The notes beneath the pieces are model-generated. The model saw only the letters and a program-made list of their open reading frames with translations, was not told where the DNA came from and did not search any database. 64,000 nucleotides of DNA, taken from Mesorhizobium huakuii (GTDB taxonomy: Bacteria > Pseudomonadota > Alphaproteobacteria > Rhizobiales > Rhizobiaceae). Shown here piece after piece: positions 13,961 to 23,797 of this stretch. Position 1 is the first letter of the stretch; every line of letters begins with the position of its first letter. Made by a program: the position numbers and the translations under genes. The stretch spans positions 1 through 64,000 of the forward strand of contig NZ_CP050296.1 of NCBI RefSeq assembly GCF_014189455.1, given 5' to 3'.

Positions 13961-14789
13961 ATGACCATGCACGACAATTGGCTGGAAACGATCGGCGTTG
14001 GGGTTGAGTCGCGAAGGATTACGCGCGGGGCTGACCCACTATGTGCCCGCATCCGTCAACCATCGGCTTGGAATCCACGTCGGAGCGCCGGTCAACGCGT
14101 CGTGCCATTGCGATGGAAAACATCACCGCCGGGTCCAGTCGGACGGCGACATCGATATCGTGCCCGCCGGCCTCGATGGCGACTGGGAGGATGACGCGGA
14201 CTGCACCATCCTGAGGCTGTGGGTCAGTCCCGCACTGGTCCGACGTGCTGCCGAGGATCTCGAAATCGATCCGGACAGGTTCGTCGTCAATCCGCGGTTC
14301 CGGCACCGCGATCCCAGGATCGAACACATCGCCCATGCGCTGGCGACCGGTTTGAAACCGGATGTGCCATCGGATCGGCTGTATTTCGAAAGCCTGGCCA
14401 GGGCGCTGGCGGTGCAGATCATCCAGGGTGCTGGGTCAAAGCCGGAAGCCCCAGCCAAGCAAACGCTTTCTTTCGGTCAGAAGCGCAGGCTGGCCGATTT
14501 CATCGAAGCCAATCTCGACCAGGATCTTTCGCTGGATGAATTGGCCCAGGTGGCGGCCATCAGCGTCTCGCATCTGAAGGTGCTGTTTCGCCGCACGTTC
14601 GGCATGCCGCCCCACCAATACGTCATCCATCGCCGGGTCGAGCGGGCCAGGACCTTGCTGCATCAGGGGAAGATGCCGCTCAGCCAGATCGCGCTCGAGG
14701 CCGGTTTCGCGCATCAGAGTCACATGGCGCAAAGCATGAAGCGCATCCTCGGTGTCACACCGGCCGCGCTGATCCGCATGCAGCGATAG
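13961..14789 (+). pseudogene. AraC-family transcriptional regulator, N-terminus out of frame by one base
   Basis: The C-terminal ~100 residues contain two helix-turn-helix units of an AraC/XylS DNA-binding domain: LSLDELAQVAAISVSHLKVLF, then the region ending GFAHQSHMAQSMKRILGVTP. The N-terminal ~150 residues are an uncharacterised cupin-like sensor. The uninterrupted frame begins only at a TTG (13998). A more natural start is ATG 13961 (MTMHDNWLETIGVG), which is one frame away; removing one G from GGGG at about 13999-14002 joins it to LSREGLRAGLTHYVPAS and gives 275 residues. It may regulate the NmrA-like gene 140 bases downstream on the same strand. No ligand can be inferred. Confidence 0.75.
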
Positions 14790-14931
14790 CCAGCGGTTCG
14801 GCATTTTCGCCGGCCTTTGGCTTTCGCAGCCAATCATCCGTTTTTGTCTTGCGCCGTCTATATCTGGGCGACCCAAGCCCGCCCATCCGGCATTCCTGAC
14901 ATCCCATTGGTCAGATTGAAGGGTACAGGAC

Positions 14932-15816
14932 ATGTTTGTTGTGTTGGGCGCTGCCGGAAAGATTGGACGGGCCACCATCGGTGCGCTGCGTCAGCATAAC
15001 GTTCCGGTCAGGGCCATAGTGCGAAACCCGTCCCATGCCGAAGAGTTCCGTTCGCTTGGTTGCGAAACAGAAATCGCCGATCTGCGCGATGCGCCGGCAT
15101 TGGCGCGGGCGACAAAGGGCGCCACCGCTGTTCAGGTCATCTGTCCCACCGGCTTCCGCGCCGATGACGCGTCGGCGGAGATGGAATCCACCATCCGGTC
15201 CATCGTCACCGCACTGGATCAGAGCCGGCCGCAAAGCATTCTGGCAATCTCGGACTATGGCGCCCAGCTTGCCGCCGGCACCGGCATCACGCTCACATTC
15301 CATCCTCTGGAATCGCAGCTGAAGACAATCCCGGCGGCGCTGACGGTGCTGCGTTCCGCCGAGCACATGCAAAACTGGAACCGCCTGGCTGGCCGGGCGA
15401 TTGAGACCGGCGTGCTGCCGAGCCTGCATCATCCCGTATCAAAGTCCTTCCCGACCGTATCGGCCGGCGACGTCGGCCTGATGGCGGCTGATCTCCTCCT
15501 TTCGGGCGGCGGCGACGCGCTTCGCTTGGTCCATGCCGAGGGGCCTGATCGTTACAGCGCAACCGATGTGGCGCGGACGCTTGGCGAGGTTGCCGACCGC
15601 GAGATCGTCGCCCGCGAATTGCCGAGGCAGGACTGGGTTCCGGCCCTCGTTGGCGGTGGCATCAGCACGAGTTACGCCGAACTGGTCGCCGCGATGTTCG
15701 ACGCCCACAATGCCGGCCGCATAGATGCCGAACACGGCGTCGGCGAGATCAGGCGCGGCAAGACCGATCTGCGCGCGGCATTGTCGGCGCTGATCGAGAA
15801 CCGCGAACAAACCTAA
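14932..15816 (+). CDS. NmrA-like NAD(P)-binding atypical SDR
   Basis: This is a 294-residue protein of the NmrA/QOR2 atypical short-chain dehydrogenase group. The nucleotide-binding motif VVLGAAGKIGRATI sits at residues 3-16. The catalytic Tyr-x3-Lys of classical SDRs is absent, as usual for this group, which often sense NADP redox state or reduce quinones. The ATG at 14932 follows an AGGGTACAGG stretch. The AraC regulator upstream is on the same strand and could control it. Its TAA overlaps the stop of the convergent mechanosensitive channel gene by three bases. The physiological substrate is unknown. Confidence 0.75.
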   Translation: MFVVLGAAGKIGRATIGALRQHNVPVRAIVRNPSHAEEFRSLGCETEIADLRDAPALARATKGATAVQVICPTGFRADDASAEMESTIRSIVTALDQSRPQSILAISDYGAQLAAGTGITLTFHPLESQLKTIPAALTVLRSAEHMQNWNRLAGRAIETGVLPSLHHPVSKSFPTVSAGDVGLMAADLLLSGGGDALRLVHAEGPDRYSATDVARTLGEVADREIVARELPRQDWVPALVGGGISTSYAELVAAMFDAHNAGRIDAEHGVGEIRRGKTDLRAALSALIENREQT

Positions 15817-18335
15817 TCGGGATCGGGCTTGCGCACCTTTCGCCCCGATTTGGCGAGCTTTTTCGCCTCGGCCGCGGCGTCCGCCTTGGCCTGCTCCTGT
15901 TCGGCAAAGTCGGCCTCGATCTTGTCGTCGTCGGTCGGCCAGGCCTTCGCATGTTTGGTCTCGATGACGGCGCGCGGCGTGGAGGGGATCTCGATGTGCT
16001 GGTCGCTGAATTTTTCCAGCACGGCAAAGCGGACATCGTTCTGCACGATGTTGCCGTTCATCACATCGGCCAGGAACACACGGATCTCGAATTCGAGCGC
16101 CGCAGGTCCAAAATTGGAAAACAGCACGAAAGGTTCGGGGTTCTTCAGCACCATCGGGTGGCCGCGTGCGATCTCCAGCAGGATGGCGTGAACCTGCTTG
16201 ACGTCGCTGCCATAGGCGACGCCGACCTTGATGTCGATGCGGCCGAGCTTGTTGCGATGCGTCCAGTTGCCGACGGCGTTGTTGATCAGGTTCGAATTGG
16301 GCAGGATCACCGACTGCCGCTGGAAAGTCTCGATCTCGGTGGCGCGCACGCTGATCTTCTTGACCGTGCCGCTGACGTCGCCGGCGACGATCCAGTCGCC
16401 GACCTTGAACGGCCGCTCGGCCAAAAGGATCAGGCCGGAGACGAAATTCGACACCACATTCTGCAGGCCGAAACCGATACCGAGGGAAAGCGCACCGGCC
16501 ACCAGTGCCAGGCTGGAGAGATCGATACCCGCCGCCGAGATGCCGACCAGCCCCGCCAGCGCCACGCCGGCATAGCCGACCGCGAGCCGGATCGAGTTGC
16601 GCACCCCGGTATCGACCTTGCCGCGCGCCATCACGGAGCCGTCGAGCCAACCCTGGAACCAGCGGGTCAGGAAATAGCCGATGATGAAGACGACGATGCC
16701 GGACAAGATACCGGTGACCGAAATCGTCACCGAACCGATATTGACCCCGGTCGCCAGCTTGTAGGCCCATGCCTGGATGTCGCCGGGCTGGAACCCCCAC
16801 ATCAACAGGATCAGCGGCAGGAAAACCAGCACGATCAATAGGTTGATGGCAACACTAACGACCAGGCCGAGCTGGTCTAGTGCCGTGTCCTCGTAGCTGG
16901 AATTGGTCGACAGCCAGCGCCCGACAGTGGTGTTGGCGAAAGCCCCCTCCTCGCCGATCGCCTGCGCCGACAGGAAGCCGATATAGGCGGTGATCAGCGC
17001 CGTGCCGGTGACCACGACCTGTAGCGAAACGAACAGGGCAAGGCCGATATAGCCGAGCAAGGCGGCGATGATGGTGAACAGGCCAAGCGCCAGCGCCAGA
17101 TAGCGCAGCCATGCCGGCCACGGCCGCCAGCTTCCGTCGCGTGCCTTGAAGGGCCGCAGCATCGCCATCAGGATCAGGATGATGCCGACGACAATGGTGG
17201 CGACGAAACTGCGCGCGATGGTCAGCGACAGCGGCGAACCCATCTTGTCGTTGACGACAGACAGGAAGGTGTTGACGCTGATGACGACCGCCATGGCGGT
17301 GGACAGGCGCACCAGCCAGCGCGCCGGCCCGGTTTCGACCGGGATGAGGCGCCAGTTCGGCAGCCGCGGCTCAAGCGCCGCATTGGTCAGCCGGTTGACG
17401 CAGAATATCACGCCGATGGCAGTTGCCAGTGCATTGAGGAACAGACCAATGTCGCCGCGCAACACATTGTAATAATTGAAAAAGAAGATGGTCGAGCCGA
17501 GAAACGAACCGACTGCCAGCGTCGGCAGCAAGGTAGACCAGAAGGCCACCGACAAGCGACTGAGATAGGATGGGTCTTCGTTGGAAGGGTCGGCCTCGAA
17601 CACGCGCCCGAACAGGCGCCTGCCGCCGACCAGCAGCACCAGCGCCAGCCCGAGCGCCACGAAGGTTGCCGCCAGGATCGCCTGGAACTTGAACTTGAAG
17701 GCGAAGGTCAGCCAGGACGACACCGCTTTATAAAAGTTGGCGTATTCCTCATGGGCGTCGGAGAAGACCTGCGGGCTCAACGCATCGGACAGCACGTAGC
17801 GCTTGGTCAAAAGGTTGCGGAACAGCGCGCTGCGCATGTTGCCGATCTTGTCGATCAATCCGCTGATACGGATCGACAGGTTTTGCGCGGCGGCGACGAC
17901 GGCGTTGATCTCGGCCTTTTCCGACGCCAGCGCCTGGCGCTCGCCGGTTACGATGTCGGGCTCCTGCGGCTGACCCGCCGCCGGCGGTGGACCGAGCACC
18001 TCGATGCGGTTGTTGATGTCGGTAAGCCGCGAACGGAACGCCAGCGCACTGGTCAGTGCCGCCCGCGACAGATCCTCCAGCTGCAGACGAATATCCACGA
18101 GCGAGGCATCGTCCTCACCGTCCTGCTGTATTTTCTTCTCGAGATCGTCCGTCTTGGCCGTCAGGCCCTGGATGACTTTCTGCTGATCGGTGATCAAGCC
18201 GGCGGAGCCCTGGCCAAGCGCCTGCGCCATCGCCTCGAACGAAGGCGGCGCCGAAATAACCAGCGCGAGGACCAGGATGAGGCGAAGCAATCGAAAAAGC
18301 ATGATTTGTGGGCGACTCACCGGCGGCAAAGACAT
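15813..18335 (-). CDS. Large MscS-family mechanosensitive channel (DUF3772-MscS type)
   Basis: This 840-residue envelope protein has a signal peptide (LFRLLRLILVLALVISAPPS), a periplasmic coiled region to about residue 190 with alternating charges (DUF3772-like), about ten membrane helices, and the MscS pore and beta domain. The hallmark is GFGLQNVVSNFVSGLILLAERPFKVGDWI (about 640-670, pore helix TM3 and start of the beta domain), followed by the C-terminal alpha/beta vestibule and a Lys-rich tail. It should act as an osmotic safety valve in the inner membrane. I chose ATG 18335, which has AAGGA upstream; ATG 18302 (MLFRLL) is an alternative. The 3' end overlaps the convergent NmrA-like gene. 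Confidence 0.9.
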   Translation of the reverse strand: MSLPPVSRPQIMLFRLLRLILVLALVISAPPSFEAMAQALGQGSAGLITDQQKVIQGLTAKTDDLEKKIQQDGEDDASLVDIRLQLEDLSRAALTSALAFRSRLTDINNRIEVLGPPPAAGQPQEPDIVTGERQALASEKAEINAVVAAAQNLSIRISGLIDKIGNMRSALFRNLLTKRYVLSDALSPQVFSDAHEEYANFYKAVSSWLTFAFKFKFQAILAATFVALGLALVLLVGGRRLFGRVFEADPSNEDPSYLSRLSVAFWSTLLPTLAVGSFLGSTIFFFNYYNVLRGDIGLFLNALATAIGVIFCVNRLTNAALEPRLPNWRLIPVETGPARWLVRLSTAMAVVISVNTFLSVVNDKMGSPLSLTIARSFVATIVVGIILILMAMLRPFKARDGSWRPWPAWLRYLALALGLFTIIAALLGYIGLALFVSLQVVVTGTALITAYIGFLSAQAIGEEGAFANTTVGRWLSTNSSYEDTALDQLGLVVSVAINLLIVLVFLPLILLMWGFQPGDIQAWAYKLATGVNIGSVTISVTGILSGIVVFIIGYFLTRWFQGWLDGSVMARGKVDTGVRNSIRLAVGYAGVALAGLVGISAAGIDLSSLALVAGALSLGIGFGLQNVVSNFVSGLILLAERPFKVGDWIVAGDVSGTVKKISVRATEIETFQRQSVILPNSNLINNAVGNWTHRNKLGRIDIKVGVAYGSDVKQVHAILLEIARGHPMVLKNPEPFVLFSNFGPAALEFEIRVFLADVMNGNIVQNDVRFAVLEKFSDQHIEIPSTPRAVIETKHAKAWPTDDDKIEADFAEQEQAKADAAAEAKKLAKSGRKVRKPDPD

Positions 18336-18477
18336 TCAAAAAGCCTGTCCTTGATAAAGACGGCCATATCATGGGGCAAGCCGTCGCATCGCGGCGTCGG
18401 CCAGTCGAAAGGCCATGGCGCAATATTGGCTTTGCGGATGCGGCCTGCTCTATAGTCTGCCGCATCGCCCGAACCGG

Positions 18478-19746
18478 ATGACAATGATGGCAGAGTACTC
18501 GGCCTTTTCGCTGCTCGCGAACGCGCTCAAGGGAAACAAGGACTGGAAGCCGGCCTGGCGTAAGCCGGACCCAAAGGCTTCCTATGATGTCATCATCATC
18601 GGTGGCGGCGGCCACGGGCTGGCGACCGCCTATTATCTCGCCAAGGAACACGGCATCACCAATGTGGCGGTGCTCGAGAAGGGCTGGCTCGGCTCCGGCA
18701 ATGTCGGCCGCAACACCACGGCCGTGCGCTCGAACTATCTGCTGCCCGCCAACACCCGCTTCTACGAACATTCGATGAAGATGTGGGAGGGCCTGTCGCA
18801 CGAGCTCAACTACAATGTCATGTTCTCGCAGCGCGGCTGCCTGAACCTGGCGCACACACCGGCCCAGTTTGACGACTATGCAAGGCGCGGCAACGCCATG
18901 CGCCATCTCGGCGTCGATGCCGAATTGATGACGCCGGCGCAGATCAAGCGCCTGATCCCGGCGCTCGATATTTCCAGCGACGCACGCTTTCCGGTGGTCG
19001 GTGGCCTGATGCAGCGGCGCGCCGGCACCGCCCGCCACGACGCGGTGGCCTGGGGCTATGCGCGCGGCGCCGACCGGCGCGGCGTCGACATCATCGAGAA
19101 TTGCGAGGTCACCGGCTTCCTGCGCGACGGCGACCGCGTCACCGGCGTCACCACATCACGCGGCGATATTAGGGCCAGGAAGGTGGCAGTGGCGGTGGCC
19201 GGCAGCACCGGCCGCGTCATGCGGCTCGCCGGCATCGAAACGATGCCGATCGAGAGCCATGTGCTGCAGGCCTTCGTGACGGAATCGCTAAAGCCCTTTA
19301 TCGACACGGTCGTGACCTTCGGCATGGGGCATTTCTACATGTCGCAGTCCGACAAGGGCGGCCTTGTCTATGGCGGCGACATCGACGGCTATAACAGCTA
19401 CGCCCAGCGCGGCAACCTGCCCATCGTCGACGAGGTGATGAGCGAGATGCTGGCGCTGTTCCCGGGCCTTGCGCGCGTGCGCATGCTGCGATCCTGGGGC
19501 GGAGTGTGCGACATGTCGATGGACGGCTCGCCGATCATTACCACCGGCCCCCTGCCCGGCATGTATCTCAACTGTGGCTGGTGCTATGGCGGCTTCAAGG
19601 CGACGCCGGCCTCCGGCTGGACCTTTGCCTGGACCATTGCCAAGGATGAGCCGCACGATTTCAACGCGCCGTTCACCCTCGACCGCTTCCACCGCGGCCT
19701 CGTCATCGACGACAAGGGCCAGGGCGCGAACCCGCGGCTTCATTAG
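18478..19746 (+). CDS. soxB: Sarcosine oxidase beta subunit
   Basis: SoxB is the flavin-bearing catalytic subunit of heterotetrameric sarcosine oxidase, which demethylates sarcosine to glycine while passing the C1 unit to tetrahydrofolate. The 422-residue protein has the dinucleotide-binding motif DVIIIGGGGHGLATAYYLA near residues 37-55, the GSGNVGRNTTAVRSNY segment typical of the family and a C-terminal LNCGWCYGGFKATPASG flavin-binding stretch. The start is uncertain among ATGs at 18478, 18484 and 18487, none with a strong ribosome site. It is the first gene of soxBDAG, read tightly with soxD ten bases downstream. No glyA precedes it, unlike in many folate-linked sox clusters. Confidence 0.93.
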   Translation: MTMMAEYSAFSLLANALKGNKDWKPAWRKPDPKASYDVIIIGGGGHGLATAYYLAKEHGITNVAVLEKGWLGSGNVGRNTTAVRSNYLLPANTRFYEHSMKMWEGLSHELNYNVMFSQRGCLNLAHTPAQFDDYARRGNAMRHLGVDAELMTPAQIKRLIPALDISSDARFPVVGGLMQRRAGTARHDAVAWGYARGADRRGVDIIENCEVTGFLRDGDRVTGVTTSRGDIRARKVAVAVAGSTGRVMRLAGIETMPIESHVLQAFVTESLKPFIDTVVTFGMGHFYMSQSDKGGLVYGGDIDGYNSYAQRGNLPIVDEVMSEMLALFPGLARVRMLRSWGGVCDMSMDGSPIITTGPLPGMYLNCGWCYGGFKATPASGWTFAWTIAKDEPHDFNAPFTLDRFHRGLVIDDKGQGANPRLH

Positions 19747-19756
19747 GAAACATCCT

Positions 19757-20053
19757 GTGCTGATCACTTGCCCCTATTGCGGCCCGCGCGACGTCATCGA
19801 GTTCACCTATCAGGGTGACGGCAACCGCGAACGTCCCGACCCCGCCTCGCAGAATTTCGAGGCATGGAACGCCTATGTCTATGACCGGCTGAATCCAGCC
19901 GGCGACCACAATGAGATATGGCAGCATTCCGGCGGCTGCCGCGCGCATTTGCGCGTCGTGCGCAACACGCTGACGCACGAGATTTCGAGCGTCGCTTTCG
20001 CGAGCGGCGATCATGGCTCGACCGCGCGCCGCAAGGCGGAGGACAAGCCATGA
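19757..20053 (+). CDS. soxD: Sarcosine oxidase delta subunit
   Basis: SoxD is the small zinc-binding subunit of heterotetrameric sarcosine oxidase. The 98-residue protein starts with GTG at 19757 (AGGAAA eight bases upstream) and reads VLITCPYCGPRD. The zinc ligands are apparent as Cys5 and Cys8 plus the HSGGCRAH motif (His57, Cys61). The length matches the family exactly. The longer ATG-initiated frame starting inside soxB is not plausible. Its TGA overlaps the soxA ATG (ATGA), so the two subunits are translationally coupled. Confidence 0.92.
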   Translation: MLITCPYCGPRDVIEFTYQGDGNRERPDPASQNFEAWNAYVYDRLNPAGDHNEIWQHSGGCRAHLRVVRNTLTHEISSVAFASGDHGSTARRKAEDKP

Positions 20054-23043
20054 GCCCGCGCCGCACCGACACTGGCGGCCGCATCGACCGGCTGAAAACG
20101 ATCCGCTTCACCTTCGACGGCGTTGCCTATACCGGCCATGCCGGTGACACGCTGGCCTCCGCCCTGCTGGCCAAGGGCGTCACGCTTTTCGGGCGCTCGT
20201 TCAAATACCACCGTCCGCGCGGCCTGCTGACCGCGGGTGTCGAGGAGCCGAATGCGCTGGTGACGGTGCTGAAGGGCGAGGTGCGCGAGCCCAACATTGC
20301 GGCGACCATGGTCGAGATCCATGACGGGCTGGTCGCCGTCAGCCAGAACCGCTTTCCGTCGCTGGCCTGGGACGTCAACGCCGTCAACCAGCTTGGCGGC
20401 AAGATCCTGTCCGCCGGCTTCTACTACAAGACCTTCATGGGGCCGGTGATCGGTCCGCTGAAGGGCACGCGCTTCTGGATGTTCTGCGAGCACTTCATCC
20501 GCCGCGCCGCCGGTCTCGGCAGCGCCGGATCGGCAAAAGACCCCGCCCGCTACGAGCGTATGAATGCCTTTTGCGACGTGCTGGTGGTTGGCTCCGGCCC
20601 CGCCGGCCTGATGGCCGCCAAGGCCGCCGCCGATCAGGGCGCGCGCGTCATGCTGGCCGATCTCGAACCGCGTTTCGGCGGCTCGACCAACTGGTCCGGT
20701 GAAACCATCGATGGCGCACCCGCCGCCGAATGGGCGCGACGCACCGTCACTCAGCTCGAAGGCCGCGACAATGTCCGGCTTCTGCCACGCACCACGGTCT
20801 GGGGTTATTACGACAACAACACACTTGCAGCACTCGAACGGGTCAGCGACCACAAGGAGCAACCCGCCAAGGGCGAACCGCGCCACCGCTACTGGGCGAT
20901 CCGCGCCAGATCCGTGGTGCTGGCCACCGGCGCCTTCGAACGGCCCCTGGTTTTCCCGGGCAATGACAGGCCGGGCGTGATGCTGGCACATGCCGCCGAG
21001 CGATACGTCAACGAATTCGGCGTGCTGTCGGGCGAGCGGATCGCGCTGTTCACCAACAATGACAGCGCCTATCGCGCGGCCGTTGCCTTGAAGAAGGCGG
21101 GCGCCGCGATCGTCGCCATCGCCGACGTCCGGTCCGAGCTTTCAGCCGAGATGCGCAAGCTGGCGACGGAAGCCGAGGCCGAGATCCTTGCCGGCCATGC
21201 CGTCGTCGCCACAGAAGGCGGCAAGGCGGTCTCCGGCATCAAGGTCCAGCGTTTCGACATGGTCACCGGCGCGCTCAGCGGCGATGAACGAAGCATCCAT
21301 GCCGACTGCCTGCTGATGTCGGGCGGCTGGTCGCCGACCATCCATCTGGCCAGCCAGGCCGGCGCCAAAGCGGAATGGAATGCCGCGCGCCAGGCTTTCC
21401 TGCCGCCGAAGCCGACGCAGCAGTGGATCGGCGCCGGTGCCTTTACCGGCAGCTTTTCCACCGCCGAGGCGATCGCCGAAGGCCGGGCCGCCGGTCTTGC
21501 TGCCGCAGGTGGAACGAGCACGCCGGCGGCATTGCCCACGGTCGAAGCTCTACCCGGTGACCCCGATCCGGCGCCTGTCTTCGAGATCAGGGCCAAGGGC
21601 AAGAGCTTTGTCGACTTCCAGCACGACGTGACCGCCGAAGACGTGCGGCTGGCGCATCGCGAAGGCTTTGTCTCAGTCGAGCACCTGAAGCGCTACACCA
21701 CACTCGGCATGGCGACCGACCAGGGCAAGAGCTCCAACGTTCCCGGCCTTGCCATCATGGCCGAGGCGCTCGGCAAGCCGATCCCCGAAGTCGGCACGAC
21801 GCGCTTCCGGCCGCCCTTCGCGCCGGTATCGATCGGCTCGCTGGCGGCAGAGCGCTTTGACGACCTGAAGCCCGAGCGGCTGACGCCGATGCATGACTGG
21901 CACCTCGCCAATGGCGCGACCATGTATTCCGCCGGCCTCTGGTACCGGCCGATGATCTACGGACTTTCAGGCGAAACGATCGAGCAGGCCTATGTGCGCG
22001 AAGCCAGGGCGACGCGCGAAAGTGCCGGGATCGTCGATGTCTCGACGCTGGGCAAGATCGCCGTGCAGGGCCCCGACGCCGCTACCTTCCTCGACCGCGT
22101 CTACACCAACATGTTTTCGACGTTGGCCGTCGGCAAGGCGCGCTATGGGCTGATGCTGCGCGAGGACGGCTTTGCCTTCGACGACGGCACCACCTGGCGG
22201 CTCGGCGAACAGGATTTCCTGATGACCACCACCACGGCCAATGCCGGCAAGGTGATGCAGCATCTGGAATATTTCCTCGACGTGATCTGGCCGGAGCTGA
22301 AAGTCCACGTCACCTCGGTGACCGACGAATGGGCGGGCGCCGCGATTGGCGGACCGAAAGCGCGGGCAATCCTTGCCGCCTGCGTCACGGGCACCGCTGT
22401 CGACAATGCGACCTTGCCCTTCATGGGCATCGTGCGTGGCGAGATATCAGGCGTGCCGGTGATGATTTGCCGGCTGTCCTTCTCCGGCGAAATGGCCTTC
22501 GAGGTCTATTCAGGCGCCGGCCATGGCACCCATGTCTGGGAAGCCTTGATCGAAGCCGGCAAGCCGTTCGGGTTGGTCACCTACGGGCTCGAGGCGCTGG
22601 GCACGATGCGCATCGAGAAGGGCCATGTCACTGGCGCCGAGATCGACGGCCGCACCACGGCGCGCGACCTGCATCTCGACTGGATGCTGTCGAAGAAAAA
22701 GCCTTTCATCGGCTCGGCGATGATGGATCGCGAAGGCCTGATCGCGTCCGATCGGCTCGAACTGGTCGGCCTGATCGCACTCGACAACCGGCCGCTCAAT
22801 GGCGGCGCGCACATTGTCGAAGCGTTGGACGAGGCCAATCCGCACGGCTCGATCGGCCATATCACCGCCTGCTGCTATTCGCCGGCGCTCGGCAAACATA
22901 TTGCGCTGGCACTGGTCGAGGGCGGCAAGGCCAGGCACGGCACGCGCGCCCATGTCTCCGATCCCTTGCGCAACCGCTTCGGGCCGGTCGAGATCGTCTC
23001 CAACCATTTCTACGATCCTGAAGGGACCCGCATGCATGGTTGA
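20050..23043 (+). CDS. soxA: Sarcosine oxidase alpha subunit
   Basis: SoxA, 997 residues, binds NAD and tetrahydrofolate and channels the methylene group released by SoxB. Domains in order are: an N-terminal ferredoxin-like fold without its cysteine cluster (about 15-100, FTFDGVAYTGHAGDTLASALL), a pyridine-nucleotide-disulfide oxidoreductase domain beginning VLVVGSGPAGLMAAKAAADQ (about 177-196), an actinobacterial-type linker, and a C-terminal aminomethyltransferase (GcvT) domain from about residue 600 with the GEMAFEVY motif. The chosen ATG overlaps the soxD stop; a further upstream ATG at 19918 lies in soxD and is out of character. SoxG overlaps its 3' end by eight bases. Confidence 0.95.
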   Translation: MSPRRTDTGGRIDRLKTIRFTFDGVAYTGHAGDTLASALLAKGVTLFGRSFKYHRPRGLLTAGVEEPNALVTVLKGEVREPNIAATMVEIHDGLVAVSQNRFPSLAWDVNAVNQLGGKILSAGFYYKTFMGPVIGPLKGTRFWMFCEHFIRRAAGLGSAGSAKDPARYERMNAFCDVLVVGSGPAGLMAAKAAADQGARVMLADLEPRFGGSTNWSGETIDGAPAAEWARRTVTQLEGRDNVRLLPRTTVWGYYDNNTLAALERVSDHKEQPAKGEPRHRYWAIRARSVVLATGAFERPLVFPGNDRPGVMLAHAAERYVNEFGVLSGERIALFTNNDSAYRAAVALKKAGAAIVAIADVRSELSAEMRKLATEAEAEILAGHAVVATEGGKAVSGIKVQRFDMVTGALSGDERSIHADCLLMSGGWSPTIHLASQAGAKAEWNAARQAFLPPKPTQQWIGAGAFTGSFSTAEAIAEGRAAGLAAAGGTSTPAALPTVEALPGDPDPAPVFEIRAKGKSFVDFQHDVTAEDVRLAHREGFVSVEHLKRYTTLGMATDQGKSSNVPGLAIMAEALGKPIPEVGTTRFRPPFAPVSIGSLAAERFDDLKPERLTPMHDWHLANGATMYSAGLWYRPMIYGLSGETIEQAYVREARATRESAGIVDVSTLGKIAVQGPDAATFLDRVYTNMFSTLAVGKARYGLMLREDGFAFDDGTTWRLGEQDFLMTTTTANAGKVMQHLEYFLDVIWPELKVHVTSVTDEWAGAAIGGPKARAILAACVTGTAVDNATLPFMGIVRGEISGVPVMICRLSFSGEMAFEVYSGAGHGTHVWEALIEAGKPFGLVTYGLEALGTMRIEKGHVTGAEIDGRTTARDLHLDWMLSKKKPFIGSAMMDREGLIASDRLELVGLIALDNRPLNGGAHIVEALDEANPHGSIGHITACCYSPALGKHIALALVEGGKARHGTRAHVSDPLRNRFGPVEIVSNHFYDPEGTRMHG

Positions 23044-23623
23044 GCGCCAATCCCCGCTTGAGCCGGAGTTTCATGTCGGCTCGCATGGCAATTTCGAGCA
23101 TGGCGTCGAGATCCTCCTGACCGAGACGCGGCCGGGCTCGATCGTGCAGCTCGCCGCCTGGCCGGGTGAAGAGAAGACGCTGATCGCTGCCATCCGCGCC
23201 GTCACCGGGCTTGCCCTGCCCGATGGCGCCGGCGGTGGCCTGAGCGATGGCGTTAAGTCAGTGTTCGGCTTCGCGCCGGGAAAATTCACTGTCGCCGACG
23301 AGGCCGAACGGCTAGCCGCGGCTTTTGCCAAGGCGGTGACGCCTTCTATTGGCACGGTGACGGACCTGTCGCATGGCCGCACCGCCATCCGCATCGCCGG
23401 GCCGAAGGCCGAATGGATTCTGGCGAAATTCTTTGCCATCGACTTCGCGCTTACGGCCTTCCCGGTCGGCGCCGGCCGTTCGACCGCTCACCACGACGTC
23501 TTCGCCCAGATCCAGCGTACTGGCGCCGACCAGTTCGACATCTACGTCTTCCGCTCCTTCGCGCGTTCGTTCTGGAAGGCTCTCTGCCATGCCAGCGAGG
23601 AAGTCGGCTACGAAGTACAATAA
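23036..23623 (+). CDS. soxG: Sarcosine oxidase gamma subunit
   Basis: SoxG is the 195-residue fourth subunit of sarcosine oxidase and has a truncated GcvT-like fold. The ATG at 23036 lies inside the last codons of soxA (eight-base overlap). The family pattern is seen in VTDLSHGRTAIRIAGPKAEWILAK (about 110-133) and the C-terminal FDIYVFRSFARSFWKALCHASEEVGYEV. No purU or folD follows; the next gene is a drug-type exporter, so the folate-processing partners are elsewhere. No clear terminator is visible after it. Confidence 0.92.
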   Translation: MVERQSPLEPEFHVGSHGNFEHGVEILLTETRPGSIVQLAAWPGEEKTLIAAIRAVTGLALPDGAGGGLSDGVKSVFGFAPGKFTVADEAERLAAAFAKAVTPSIGTVTDLSHGRTAIRIAGPKAEWILAKFFAIDFALTAFPVGAGRSTAHHDVFAQIQRTGADQFDIYVFRSFARSFWKALCHASEEVGYEVQ

Positions 23624-23797
23624 GGCAGTGGCGGCATAGCCCATTTCGCCGCCGCTTCTGGCCTCAATGCCGGCCGGTTCTGCCGCTAGAGAATCGCGCC
23701 GTGGACGGCCATGGTGGAAAAACGTGGCCGCCCAATCGGCCCAAGGGATAAAAATCCCGTCTCAGACTCGGCACATTCGTTTGGTTCGAACATCCCC

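Noticed and set aside
15439..16800. A 453-codon minus-strand ORF overlapping the MscS gene in another frame
   Set aside because: The MscS frame carries the full channel signature; this frame is Arg/Gly-rich noise.
18478..23623. A complete creatinine-to-glycine pathway linking the creatininase-family gene and soxBDAG
   Set aside because: No creatinase gene is present, the genes are 18 kb apart and in different operons; kept only as a possibility.
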